A DNA stretch of 64,000 nucleotides, taken from Rhodocollybia butyracea (Eukaryota > Basidiomycota > Agaricomycetes > Agaricales > Omphalotaceae). Of this stretch, positions 47,997 through 59,421 are shown one piece after another (within the stretch, counting starts at the first letter, position 1; every line of letters starts with the position of its first letter). The notes under the pieces are model-generated. The model did not search any database. It had not been told where the DNA came from and saw only the letters and a program-made list of their open reading frames with translations. The stretch lies in the NCBI GenBank assembly GCA_015501585.1, contig JADNRY010000077.1:1-64000 (forward strand). The letters run 5' to 3'. The position numbers and the translations under genes are program-made.

Positions 47997-48317
47997 TGTT
48001 GGAGTAAATGCCGTATCGTCAGGCAAAGCGACTTGTCACATGATTTATTCTTTGATCCTGTACTTTAGTCTATATTTTGTACACTGTTTCATGTATGCGC
48101 ATGATGCGTCTTTTTACTTATATTTGTACTTATGTTGTAGCACCTCCCCTCAGAGTGTTCTCTTAACTCTGAGGTGAGTTTACTTACTTTTCGTTTACTT
48201 ATTTATGCTAACGAAGTATGTAGCTTAAGCTTACTGTAACTTTGTTAGGTATATCAATTCACAGAGTGTTCTCTTAACTCTGAGCTTAAGCTTACTGTAA
48301 CTTTGTTAGCTCTTACA
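47997..48317 (+). repeat. 5' LTR of the second Copia element
   Basis: 321 bp, TG..CA ends. It contains a repeated GAGTGTTCTCTTAACTCTGAG motif near 48155 and 48257, each followed by similar sequence. No partner LTR exists in the window. Confidence 0.75.
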
Positions 48318-49800
48318 GGTTATCAGGCCCCCGAATTGCTCATATTATGTCTATGCCAGCCACTACTGTCAATGCGCTCACGGATACTCTGCCAAGTAAT
48401 ATTTCTATGCTCAGTGCTTCCGGTTCCAACTGGGCAATCTGGAAACTCTGTTTTGAGGCCGCTGTTAAAGGCAAAGATAAGTGGGGCCACTTTGATGGCG
48501 CCGACGTCAAGCCCATCTTAACTGGTCCTAATGCCGCAGCCGCCGAAGATCTTCATACCTGGTCAAAGGATGAAGCGACCACTCGCAACCTCTTGATCTC
48601 CAAGGTTTGCAATTCTGTTGCGCTGAAGACCACGTGTTTCAGTACTGTTGCTGAAGCATGGGCCGCTGTTGTTTCTGAGTTCACAGAAAAGTCTGGCTAT
48701 GCTGAAGTTGACCTCCAATGGAGATTCATGGACTCTGCTTGCCCTGCAAAAGGTAATGTTCGTCAATTTCTCGAAGACCTGAATACAAAAAAAGAGAAAC
48801 TTGCCACTGTAGGTGTGGCTATTGACGATTCCGACCATTGTTCTACCATTCTCCGGGGTATCCCTCACTGTTACTCCACCTTTGCTTCCTCCATTATCAT
48901 GTCTACTTGCATTATTGACAAGACTAAGGTTGTATTGCTGATGGCTCTTGCTCAGGCCGTTGTGGAAGAGTATGACCATCAGAAAAGTTGCCAAAATGCC
49001 CAGGGAGGGAAGCAGAAAGAGAAGAACAATGATGACGAGGCGCTTGCTGTGAGCTCATCAGCTCCATCTCAGAAGTCTGCCCAGAAATCGAAATGCACCT
49101 GCTGGAAATGCGGAAAGGAGGGACACCTCAAACGTGACTGTAAAGTCAAGGTATCTGGATCTGGTCAAGGATCTAAAGGTAACGCGGGGGCAGTTGAGTC
49201 TGATTCTGATTGGGAAGCAGGTGGTACCTTTGCCATTGATGACAATGAGGATCCCTGGAGTGATTCCACATCCTCGTGCGGTGGTGGTGACAGAGCGTCT
49301 GAGGATAGCAACAATCCCCTGCTGTTCTCAGATACTGACAATGTTGAAGTCCCGGATTTACCTGAGGGCTTTGAGGAAGACTGGAGTGACATCCTGTCAA
49401 TCCATTCTGATACTTCCTCTTTGCTTGCCGCTCCTGTCTCAAACGATAGGGACACTCCTCCCTGTGCTTGTTCTGAGCTGTATGGCTCTGGATGTAGTCG
49501 CCACATCAGTCCCTACCGCGATGACTTCAAAAACTTTGAAGAGATCCCCCTGAAATCTTTCTGTGCTGCGAACAAGGAAATGTTCAAGGCAACGGGCACT
49601 GGTTCCATCACCATCAATATTCCTGTTGGAGTGGATATCAACAAACTCAAACTCACTGAAGTCATGTACTCACCTGAAGTGGGTTACACCTTTGTCTCCA
49701 TCGGAAAGCTCAATGACCACGGTTTTACGGCAACATTTGTGGGTGGTAAATGTACCATCCATGTGCCTGGTGGTGAGCTGGTTGGAGAGGTCCCTAAGAA

Positions 49801-50060
49801 CATCAGGAAAAGTCATATGAACTCAATGCAACTTGAGCAAAGGTTGAACCATTTTCTTTGGCTCAAGTCGACTTGAGTTGACCTGGAGCCAACTTGGGAC
49901 CAACTTCACAAACCTCACCAATCTCAAGTTGATGAAGTTGGTCCCAAGTTGGCTCCAGGTCAACTCAAGTCAGCTCAAGTCAGCTTAAGTCGACTTGAGC
50001 CAAAGAAAATGGTTCAACCTTTGCTCAAGTTGCATTGAGTTCATATGACTTTTCCTGATG
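49801..50060. mobile_element. CATCAGG-family TIR element (260 bp) inside Copia
   Basis: A nearly complete palindrome. CATCAGGAAAAGTCATATGA at one end mirrors the other, and the arms of about 115 bp are rich in CAAGTTGA/TCAACTTG strings. It is flanked by AA on both sides. It interrupts the Copia polyprotein between VPKN and the pre-integrase region, which proves it is an insertion. Confidence 0.92.
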
Positions 50061-50843
50061 AACCAGGGAGGTGCCTATTGAGTTGATCGAGAGAAGACCA
50101 TGGCGGGGGAAGCTGCAGCGCTGGAGACAGTCACGTTAGACCAACTCCATAGGCGCATGGGACACATCTCACCCCAAGTTGCTTGTCATATGGTTGCAAA
50201 AGGTTTTGCCACAGGAGTTCAGCTGGAGAATGACGGGCCGCAGGATATTTTTTGCAAATCCTGTGTTTACGCCAAGGCTACACACAAGCTTGTACCAAAG
50301 GAGAGGCAGGAAGGATCCAGGGCCAAGGTCTTTGGCGAGGTAGTCCATTCGGACTTGTGGGGTCCAGCACTGGTTCAGTCTCTGCAAGGGAAGCGTTATT
50401 ATGTTTCATTCATCGACGATGCAAAACGTTGGGCTTACCTTAATTTTCTTCACACCAAAGATGAAACATTTCGTTCCTACCGCAAGTATGAAGCATGGGC
50501 AAAGGCCGAGCACGATGTCACCATCAAGGTCTTTCACTCAGATAATGGCGGTGAGTACACTGGCAAAGAGTTTGTTCTTTACTTAAAGACAAATGGTACA
50601 AAACAGAAACTCACTGTTCATGATACTCCACAGCACAATGGTGTTACTGAGCGCTACAATTGCACTGTCATTGAGAAGGTCTGTGCAATGCTTCACTCCA
50701 GCGGACTACCAAAGGCATTGTGGGCAGAAGCTGTTCACCATGCAGTATGAGTGCTCAATCACACATCAACGAAAGCTCTTGATGGAATGACTCCATTGGA
50801 GGCGTCAACTGGGAAGAAGCCTGATGTGCGCGGTCTGCATGAG

Positions 50844-51400
50844 TAGGGTTTTAAAGTTCAGTTCAGTTCGGTTTTTTGCCGGATTTTGGGAAAACCGAGA
50901 ATTGCACTGGTGCTATAATTTCCAAATCTGACCAAACTGCTGCACCGGTGCAGGTTCAGTGCAGTTTTCCAGTTTGCACCGGTTCTGTGTCAGACCAGTT
51001 AGCACCAGTTCAAACTGGTAAAAACTGCAGTTATGTACCACTCACAAGATTGTAAACAGTATAATATTAGGTAGTAAAACATCACTTATAATTATTATTA
51101 CTGTACTGATAGTTCTTTGATAGTTATAAATTAAAACTAACCTTGTGAGTAGCTTTTTGATTGTGTACAGCTCACAGCAACGCTTAGGCGCCTATTTTAG
51201 CGCCTCAAATAGCGGAACTCCACTGCACCGGTGCTGCACTGGTTATTACCAGTTCTGTAAATTTCAAGATTTTACAAAACCTTGCACTGAACCGCAGTGC
51301 ACTGCCGCACTGGTGCAGCATTACATAAGGGTGCACTGCGGTTCAGTGCGGTGCAGTTTGCGGTTTTCATTGGTTATATGAACCGCACTTTTGAACCCTA
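50844..51400. mobile_element. hAT-type MITE (557 bp) inside Copia
   Basis: Perfect 8-bp duplication TGCATGAG (50836-50843 and 51401-51408). Ends TAGGGTTTTAAAGT / inverse TAGGGTTCAAAAGTGC. The interior is rich in CAGTGCA/TGCACTG and CCGGTGCA palindromes. Non-coding. Confidence 0.93.
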
Positions 51401-52833
51401 TGCATGAGTGGGGAGAGAAGGTGTGGGTCCGGGTCGAGAAGGCGATAAGTTGGGCGGGCATGTTAGAGAGGGCCATTGGATAGGAGTGAGTGAGAAGCGA
51501 AAGGGTTTCCGGATTTACTGGCCAGATACATGTTCTGTTACAGTGGAACGCAATGTCTATACCAATAAGACATCAGCGGGACTCGGTTGCATTGAGGGGG
51601 AGGACTGGGATATCAACTTACCAACTCCCAGTGTCAGACAAAATCTACTCCAGTACTGCACACGGAACCTACTCCTGAGCCGAAATCGGAAGATTCGCCG
51701 CCACCTACTCGCCATATCCGAATGCCTAGCCAGCAAGTTTGAGACATTCTTGAAGGTCACACTCACTTACCTCCAGGTGTTCAAACATTGAGCACTCCTG
51801 CACCAGTTAAAGAGCTTGAGGGGGAGAGTGAAATGGGTTTGGTGGACCTACTTGAGGATGAGGATTTTCTCCTCAAGTACGCCATGGTAGCCGAGACTAG
51901 TGATTCCGAGGCGCTCAAACCACATACCTTAGCTGAGGCAAAACATTGTCCTGATTGGCCCTTATGGGAGAAGGCAATAGAGGAAGAGTTGAAGATGGTG
52001 AAGGAGATGGGCACCTGGGAAGTTGTTGAAAAGCCAGATGGAGTTAATGTCATTGGCTCAAAATGGGTATTCAAGGCAAAAAAGGATGTGGCCGGGAATG
52101 TGGTACACTACAAAGCACATCTTGTTGCTCAAGGATTTTCACAGGTCCCGGGAGTTGACTATTTTGATACCTATGTGCCAGTTACACGCATGGCATCCAT
52201 ATGTGCTATTCTTGCAATGACAGCTCACTTCAATATGGAAATCCATCAGATTGACATAAAGGGCACATATCTAAACGGAAAACTCACCGAGGATGATTAT
52301 CTACATGTCCCAGCCTCCTGGCTTCCCAGAACCCGGTACTACATCTCACCATGTCTTACATCTCCTCAAAACTCTCTATGGCTTGAAACAGAGTGGTCGC
52401 CGTTGGTATCAGCGGCTTCCCGCAGTGTGCAGTAAGTACACATTCTGTAAATCAGTCTGTGTAACTATGTTAGTGAAGCAATATATGTGTAAGTAGAATC
52501 AATCTCACCTCAGTTGGCAGTAAAATAATTGATGGAGCCAGAGAACACGGCACATGTCTGCCCCACACATCAGGAAAAGCCATTTTTGCCTAGGTGACCC
52601 CAGATTGGCCTAACGCAAACTAGGTGACCTATGAATCCTATGGCATCCTAGGAATTTGGGCTCATCCCTTGCCAGTCAAGGCTCTTGAGGATTCCCTAGG
52701 CAAGAGGCTTGTCCAGGTTTGCCCAGGTGCTCCTGGGGAACACCTGGGGAACACCTGGGAAACACCTGGGAAACACCTGGGCAAACCTGGGCAAACCTAG
52801 GCTTGGCCTGGGTTTGCCTAGGATACCCTAGGG

Positions 52834-55800
52834 TAGTGCTCTGAAGGCTTGGCTTAGCTCTGCTTAGCTTGGCTTTGACTGGCTTCAGCTTTGAATGGCT
52901 CAACTTAGCAACTGGCTTGGCACACTATGGCTTCAGCCAGCTGAAGCCACATCATAATTAGTTTGTTTGTTTGACTGAATCTACATCACATTATTGCTAT
53001 TTTTCTAAGGAATTCTACAAATTGTGTCCATTGAGAAATGCCTTCATGTAAGCAGGAACTGAGAACTGATCATATGTTAAAGCCTCTATCCTTTCCAGCT
53101 GGTGTTGCATTGCTAAATCATCAGTAAAATTCAAGCTACCTTGCTTTTTGAGGTAGAACTTGAGAATTTGTAATGCTTCCATTGTTCGTGCACCAAGGGA
53201 GTTCTGTCTGTTAGTCATAGTTTCCTTTGCAGAAGAGAAAACCCATTCACAAGGCACAGAACTGGCTTGGATAGGAAGGATGCTCATAGCAAGTCGGAAG
53301 AGTTTTGGGAAACAAGTATGGTTGTTCTGTTATATGTGTCAAAAAATAGTAAACAAAGTGCAATAAATCTCACCTTCCAGTATGTAAGACTATCCATATC
53401 ACAGCAATCTTCCTTCAAATACAGTTCTACCTCTTTCTGTGCAGACTGAGCAATAGAGTGAACAGCACCAGAAGGCCGTAAGAAGCGATCAGCGAATGTT
53501 AATCGGGAGACTGCCTGAACTGGGGCTGAAGCTTCAAAATGATGATTGTCATCATTAAATGCCTCGACCTGTGCAAATGATATATCAGGGACCGATGACA
53601 GTGAGGACTAGGCTTGAAAACTTACTGCAGTCATCAGAACATTCTTTGCACTTGCATACTCCCTGGAACTTATGGTTCCATAGAAATCAAGCTTGGCCAG
53701 TGGGTTGATTGCTGTGAAGATCTCTAATTCAGCATACTTGGAATATAAAGTATGTACGCAGGGACACTTTCATTCCGCTCAGAATAATCTTCAAATTTGT
53801 TCAACCCTGCTTGTGCAGCCTCTGCAAGTCAAGGATGTTTGATAGCTTGATCCTGATAACACTGTACCATGACATGGAATGATGGAATGACCCAGCAAAG
53901 GGAAGGAGTCTTTTCACAGGAGAGGCGTTGTTGGAACATATGAGGGACCTAAAGTCAAAGAATGAACATTAATAGTAAACTGATGGTAAACAAATTTACC
54001 TCTAGAATGTCCTTGATCTCATCCAGCATTGTCCAGTCACGGGGCCCTAGCTGATTTGCATTCATGAGCTCCTGATATTCTGTAAAAAATATTGAGAATG
54101 CCTGTATGAAGTTAGTATACAAACATTGTTCAATAGTGAATAGTAATCTTACCCGTTGAAGCAGCATTATCATGAGATAGGTTGATGACCAATGTGTATC
54201 AACATCAAGGATTAACTCTAGCTCTGGGAGGTGTAGTGACCTTAAGCATTTAACAAAATGATCCCGACACAATCCAGAAATGTGAACCTGGAAAAAATAT
54301 AGATCTGTAAGACTGTAACTCAAGGGTTACAGATAACTTAGAGGTACTTACTGCACGAATCAATTTTCGAAGCCGGAATATGACACCATCACCAATGTCT
54401 TCTAGTACTGCAAGAGCAGCTTTCCCAGAAAGATTGACAATATGGGCAAAGCATCTAGAACATTTTAGAGTATTTAAAAATTACAGATCAAGCTCCACAA
54501 AATAAATATAGCTTGCAAACCTTATATGATGCTCATCCAGAAAAAAGAGCCACCAAGCTTTTCAGCCAAGAATGGCATGAGTGTTTCATTGTTACTAGCA
54601 TTGTCCAAGGTAATCCAGCCAACCTAAGTAACAACAATTGAGCAAGAACCTGGAGGCATTAATGATTACTTACCTTCTCAGGTGTGATATTCAACTGAGT
54701 CAAAGCAAAATGGAATGCATTTGCAAGGTTTTCACCACTATGTCGCCCGGGAATGTGTATGAAGCCAATCAGATCGGAACAGTAGACTAGATCTGTCTTT
54801 GTCCCAAGTGGAGTCTCAACCTTTATCTCCTGCACCCAGTGCCCACTAATTGCCATAAATGCTCATTGCTTGGGGTCAGTCCATACATCATCAGTGAATG
54901 ATAAAGGACCTTGCAAAGTGGTCTGAAAAATAATAGAGGTCAGCAACTGGAATTAATTTTATTAAGTGAGATTGGCCAATAAACATACCTCAATCTCTTT
55001 TGCCAAGTTGTTGAGATATTCATCCAATGTTTCAATAATACGGGCTTGCATTGTATCAGCATGGGGAATATCAGAATCCTTTAGCTCATTGCGAGAGTAA
55101 GGATCAGTTTGCGGAAGAATGGACTCTCAATAACAGAAATTGACTGAAAGTTAGGGTTACAAATCTAAGTATGGATACTAGTATTGTAGCTCTTTGCTTA
55201 CCTCGTCTTCAGCAATGATATATTCCATGATCACATCAACCATTGCATCACGTGAAAATTGGAACAAAGGGACATCATCTGATGCTGAGCCTGGTGCTGT
55301 GTGTGGTTGGCTATTCGTTTCATTAACATACTTGGCCTTGTATTCCGCTAGTGCATTCTGTGCCGCAACTGAAGTCAATGGAATACCCTGTGCCACACAT
55401 GACTCAATCCATGGTTTGAGATGGTGCTTGCGCAAGTGCACACAATAGTTGTTTGTCCCAGTCGAGTTACTATAATCATTGAAAGGAGCCTCATTCCCTT
55501 GAGCTTGTAATAACCTGTGCATGGAAGATTCAGAAATGAAAATCGGAATCTGTGGCATTCGCATATATGTGCACTCAACCTGGTAACACTTGGGGCATAG
55601 GAACTGGATGCACTGTTGTCAGTTCTTGCTCTTGGCGATGGCGCGGAGGCATTGTAAGTTTGTGGTCAAGAATTTGTTGAGAAACTCCAAGAAACTGGTC
55701 CTTTTTAAAGATAATGAGACTACAGTACTCGAAGATGCCAGTGGTTACTTGCCTGCCATTGCAAACTGAGAGAAATGGAAGCTACAACAGAAAAGGGAAT

Positions 55801-57059
55801 GTCAATCCACTGTGCAGCACAAGTTGGCTTGAAAATGTATTGAGCAGCACCGTTTTCCAGCATGCCTAACATCAAATGAAATCATCACAAGTATGTTTTG
55901 ATAGTCGAACCTTTCCGGCGGTTGAGTATCAATGCAAATGAAGTTGGAGACATCAAGGCTGTTCAACGTGCAGCATTAATAAAGGCACATGAGATAAATC
56001 TTACATTTCATTGGTAGTATTTTTTGCCAACAGACAATAAACGTGCAGAGGAAAACAGCCGCTAGTTGCATAAAAAGTGGAAGTAAGGTGCAAAATGAGG
56101 TTCGGTGTCAAAAGGCCTCGAGGATAGAATCCCTGGTCCCCAGTGTCCTTCAAGCCCATATCTCCTAAGCGGCAATTAATTTCTAGTGCAGCCGTTGTAC
56201 AAACAGTGAGGGTAACATGTTGGTGGCCAATATCTTTACAATGATCCAGCCCAGCAAAAGCAAGGCACCATTTGATGGCAATCCCCACTATGTTAAGCCT
56301 ATGGCCTTGAGGCTTGAAGTTTGAACAGAGGAGTGGCTCCAAATTCCAATAGGTGGGTGGTAGAATTCAACTTCGCAATTGACATGGGCAGAGACTCAAG
56401 ATTATAGTCTGTGTCCCACTGCCCCAGCAAGGGTATTGTCACACCACACGTGCATCAAACGAAGTATCAGAGTGAAATGATACATACCACTCACTGCTGT
56501 ATCAGTAGTAATCAGTATCATTGCCGAATGGTATTTGCCTGTCCATTTGTATAGGTACGTACTATGCACAATTGCCTGTCCATTTGTTTAGGTACGTACT
56601 ACACACAACCATGCCGATCTTATCTGTATCTGTATTTACCATCCATTTCTCGGAGCTGACCGAGCCTAAGGCCCTAAGGTACTGTACTGAACACTACTAT
56701 AGGCGACTAATAAACTATGTGTATAAATTTTCTACTACTGACCCAGGGAATAACATGACATTTGGAACAGAATCGTGTTGTAGGAGCCCAATCACAACAC
56801 GATTCTGTTTCAAACGTCATCCCAATCCCAGCAACATGCGGCTCTTAAACATCAGACTGTAGATATATTGAAGGCTATGCAAGGTTGTTTATGCCACCAC
56901 AATCTTGTTTTTGCGGTGGCATAAACAAACATTAGGCGCTCTTATATCACATGTAGCCATGGCTAAGCCACTCAAAGCGGCTATCAGCCAAGTTTAAATT
57001 GGCTTGGCTTGGCTTAGGGCCCGCGCGCTGTCAATTGAAGCCAAGCCTTCGGAGCACTA
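52834..57059 (-). mobile_element. hAT transposon, autonomous type (4.2 kb)
   Basis: Inverted ends TAGTGCTCTGAAGGCTTGGC (left) and, inverted, TAGTGCTCCGAAGGCTTGGC (right). An 8-bp duplication CCCTAGGG/CCATAGGG (52826-52833 and 57060-57067) has one mismatch. Subterminal GGCTTGGCTT/TTAGC repeats lie near both ends. Two strong hairpins lie at about 56757-56822 (GAATCGTGTTGT/ACAACACGATTC) and 56887-56929 (GTTTATGCCACC/GGTGGCATAAAC). It carries a transposase gene on the minus strand. Confidence 0.93.
53015..55652 (-). CDS. hAT transposase (BED-finger, hATC C-terminus)
   Basis: The likely start is MPPRHRQEQEL (ATG 55652). Exons joined by short introns give a BED-like segment (GTNNYCVHLRKHHLKPWIES), an RNase-H-like entry (DAMVDVIMEYIIAEDE), then ISGHWVQ, LIGFIHIPGRHSGENLANAF and the hAT core VGWITLDNASNN. 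These are followed by CFAHIVNLSGKAAL, LDVDTHWSSTYLMI and the C-terminal dimerisation/catalytic-Glu motif IQASSVPCEWVFSSAKE ending at 53015. The order is that of basidiomycete hAT transposases, which cut DNA with flanking hairpins and make 8-bp duplications, as seen here. Not every intron could be checked, so activity is undecided. Confidence 0.85.
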
Positions 57060-57885
57060 CCATAGGGAATCCTCAAGAGCCTTGACTGGCAAGGGACAAG
57101 CCCAAATTTCTAGGACGCCATAGGATTCATAGGTCACCTAGTTTGCTTTAGGCCAATCTGGGGTCACCTAGGCAAAAATGGCTTTTCCTGATGCAATGCC
57201 TCACTGTCGACTTCTTTTCTGAGTCCCGCAATACTTTTTTCAGATCCAACAATCATTGTACACGCATACTCAAACCTCTACCGCATTGTCATCCCCCTTG
57301 GACCTCCTCATGTATATTTACCTTTCAACATACCCCCATCTCGGAGTCTTTGATCCAACTTTGATCTGTTTTGTTCTTCCTCCACTTCAAAATCCCATGT
57401 CCAAATTCAACTCCTCCTACAGTCTTCATCCGACTTGCTGTCTGACAGGACCTGAAGGCATCTAAGCTTTCTGTACCCTCAGGAGCTTCAGGTACTTCAA
57501 GTTAAGATGGGTATCTCCGAGTCATGGTCACTGGTCACCCATCAAGTACCTGGCCTTTCCACCAGAACCGGTAAATGGGGCAGATGACTGGAAAGCCCAC
57601 GGACGTTGTTGAGCGTACAAGTCATGGATTATGGATTGGTCTCATAAACGACTCAACATGTTCCTTTTTTCAGCCTGAGAGGTTAAAACTCTCATTGTGA
57701 CTACCGAGATTGATGGCAGCAACTTGAGGAGGTAATAATCTCACTTTTTTATAATTGTTACTCAACTTCATTTTTGTTGGTGGTGAGGTACACCCGTTGT
57801 GAGTATGATACTCTGAGGATAGATGAGTATTCACTTGTAAACTTGTAACCTACAGTGACCGTGGACTATAGCCAACTTTGGATGG

Positions 57886-57893
57886 TATAAAAA
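57886..57893 (+). promoter_or_regulatory. TATA box of the small secreted-protein gene
   Basis: TATAAAAA lies 60 bp before the ATG at 57953, a spacing expected for a short fungal leader. Confidence 0.6.
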
Positions 57894-57952
57894 TTGTACA
57901 CTCCTGCAGTGTAACAAAAACAAACCCCTCTTACAGCTCTTCACAAGTCACC

Positions 57953-58557
57953 ATGAAGTTAACTGCAATTTTTGCTTTGGCTGCTGCCCTGCTCTTCTCT
58001 GCTGCCGTTCATGTTGGAGCGGCTGCCACACCTGTTGTCACTGCCAGAGATAGTCTGCCTACACTATTCAATGGTACATATTCACCCTCCTTTGGAAGTA
58101 TGATGAGAACCTGACACCTCCTTGTTATCTCTAGGCCAGAATATCTCATTCAAGTACCCAGACATCATGGTAACAACCAGTCTGTTTGGTATGGGCTGCG
58201 TGACTCTTGGACAAACCACTCCTTCTAGCATTCTTGATGCCAAGTGCATTCTTTCTATTCCCTTAGCAGTTACATTATTGAATCAGATATTCACAGCAAA
58301 TGGGAGGGAACTATGGTCCTTGGGTTTTTTGATTACGACAATGTCAATGCAACCTATGTCTTACAATTCCCATTCTTCAACCCTGGTGCAGAATACAGTA
58401 TTTTTTACAATTTATTGCTTCATTTTCTCTACTAAACATATTTGTGTTTTTAGCCGTGTTGATGTTTGAGTGTGATACTAGCACTGGTGCTGTAATCCGC
58501 CCTAATCTCAAGACCCAATCTTTCATTTGGATCAACAGACCTGGCCAGTCTGACTGA
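57953..58557 (+). CDS. Small secreted protein, reading frame uncertain in exon 2
   Basis: The ATG at 57953 starts a strong signal peptide (MKLTAIFALAAALLFSAAV) and TPVVTARDSLPTLFNG. Intron 1 is 58074-58134 and exon 2 begins QNISFKYPDIMVTTSLFG. A later segment of exon 2 (SDIHSKWEGTMVLGFFDYDN, VNATYVLQFPFFNPGAEY) and exon 3 after intron 2 (58398-58453; FECDTSTGAVIRPNLKTQSF, WINRPGQSD, stop 58555-58557) are in a frame conserved in copy A. To join the two frames, either a 26-nt intron (58244-58269, GTGCAT..TAGCAG) or a frameshift is required. It resembles the many small secreted proteins of mushrooms; function unknown. Confidence 0.55.
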
Positions 58558-59421
58558 TGATACATATACAGGAAGGGGAGTTTGGTAGTCTCGAGAATCC
58601 AGACCATCTACAAAGTAGATGATCTAGAACTAAAGTGTAAGAGCTGGCAAGCGTAAGAAATGATTATCTAATATGCCCTCAGATCATCTCAGGACTGGTG
58701 TGCCGGGTGCATCCAATGGGCTGGATCATCGAAATCATCATCAACAAGTCGTCAACACATAAATAACCATACTGGAGCTTTAGACAAGGTGAAAGAAAGA
58801 TATATCTGGGGCGGGTGGCTATAATATACTTTGTTTACTATTGTACAAGCAACAAAGCAGTCATTTGTGTGATTTCTGGTCCTTCAAAGATTCCGCAAAT
58901 AGATGCAACATAGCATGACTTTCGTGGTGCCCAAAGGCAGCAAGTAATACAACTTCAAGGTTGTTGGAGGCTATGTGTTGTTGCTAAAAGGAAATGGTTG
59001 TTAAAAAGAATCATTGCATGTCAAAGCAGGATACACACTGGGACCCAAATATAAAGACCAATATCAGCATCCTGATAAAACAACATATTCTAAGCCATCT
59101 CAGCTATCCATTGTCAGCAAATATCCTATCCTTCCGCTGCCAAAAACAAGCAGAAACAAGCCAATAGATTGAGCATATGAGCTAACAAGTTTGAAGAGTG
59201 CCAAAGCTATTTGATGGGTCCAATTTGAGCTTTTTTTCTCCAAAGATCCACCAGATTCTTGGAATAGGTGATTCATGAGTTTTCAAGGCCAAAACACACA
59301 CAAAAGCAAAGGGAACTAGCATTCAAAAGAGAACAAGTGTACCAGCTTGGTACGGTACCAGTAGTGCTGTAGCATGGGCCAGGGCATATTATATAATCAA
59401 AAAGTACGCCAGCCAGCTCTA
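58558..59421. other. No recognised gene
   Basis: End of block B, then about 800 bp with no ORF of note, no hairpin and no repeat that I recognise. Confidence 0.35.

Larger units (their letters stand above)
48347..52435 (+). pseudogene. Copia Gag-Pol (second element), disabled
   Basis: Gag starts MSMPATTVNALTDTLPSN and has the CCHC knuckle CWKCGKEGHLKRDC (about 49100). The protease region reads ELYGSGCSRHISP: the catalytic Asp of the usual DSG is Gly (GGC 49484-49486). After the insert at 49801-50060 come the pre-integrase LHRRMGHIS, the Cys pair of its zinc finger (FCKSCVYAK), and integrase (HSDLWGP, FHSDNGGEY, QHNGVTERYN). Stops TGA 50079-50081 and 50748-50750 interrupt it. After the hAT MITE, a decayed linker leads to reverse transcriptase (51788-52435: WPLWEKAIEEELKMV, GSKWVFKAKKD, HQIDIKGTYLNG), with a frameshift near 52300 to LKTLYGLKQSGRRWYQ. 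Confidence 0.88.
47997..52446 (+). mobile_element. Second Copia element, 3'-truncated and interrupted
   Basis: A 5' LTR (47997-48317, TGTTGGAG..CTTACA) is followed by GGTTATCAGGCCC as a putative primer-binding site, then gag, protease, integrase and the first part of reverse transcriptase. The text stops at about 52440, before the YVDD box, where duplicated block B begins. RNase H and the 3' LTR are missing. A CATCAGG element (49801-50060) and a hAT MITE (50844-51400) are inserted into it. Confidence 0.88.
52568..57193. mobile_element. CATCAGG-family TIR element split by a hAT transposon
   Basis: Left part 52568-52833 and right part 57060-57193 match the two arms of the element at 7786-8158 (CATCAGGAAAAGCC, GGTGACCCCAGA, TCTTGAGGATTCCC). 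CA flanks both ends (52566-52567 and 57194-57195). The hAT element lies exactly between the parts. Confidence 0.9.
52447..58600 (+). repeat. Duplicated block, copy B (with nested transposons)
   Basis: Similar to copy A from GTAAATCAGTC onward. The match is broken at 52567/57194 by a TIR element that itself contains a hAT transposon. It resumes at CCTCACTGTCGAC and runs through the secreted-protein gene (57953-58557). Confidence 0.7.
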
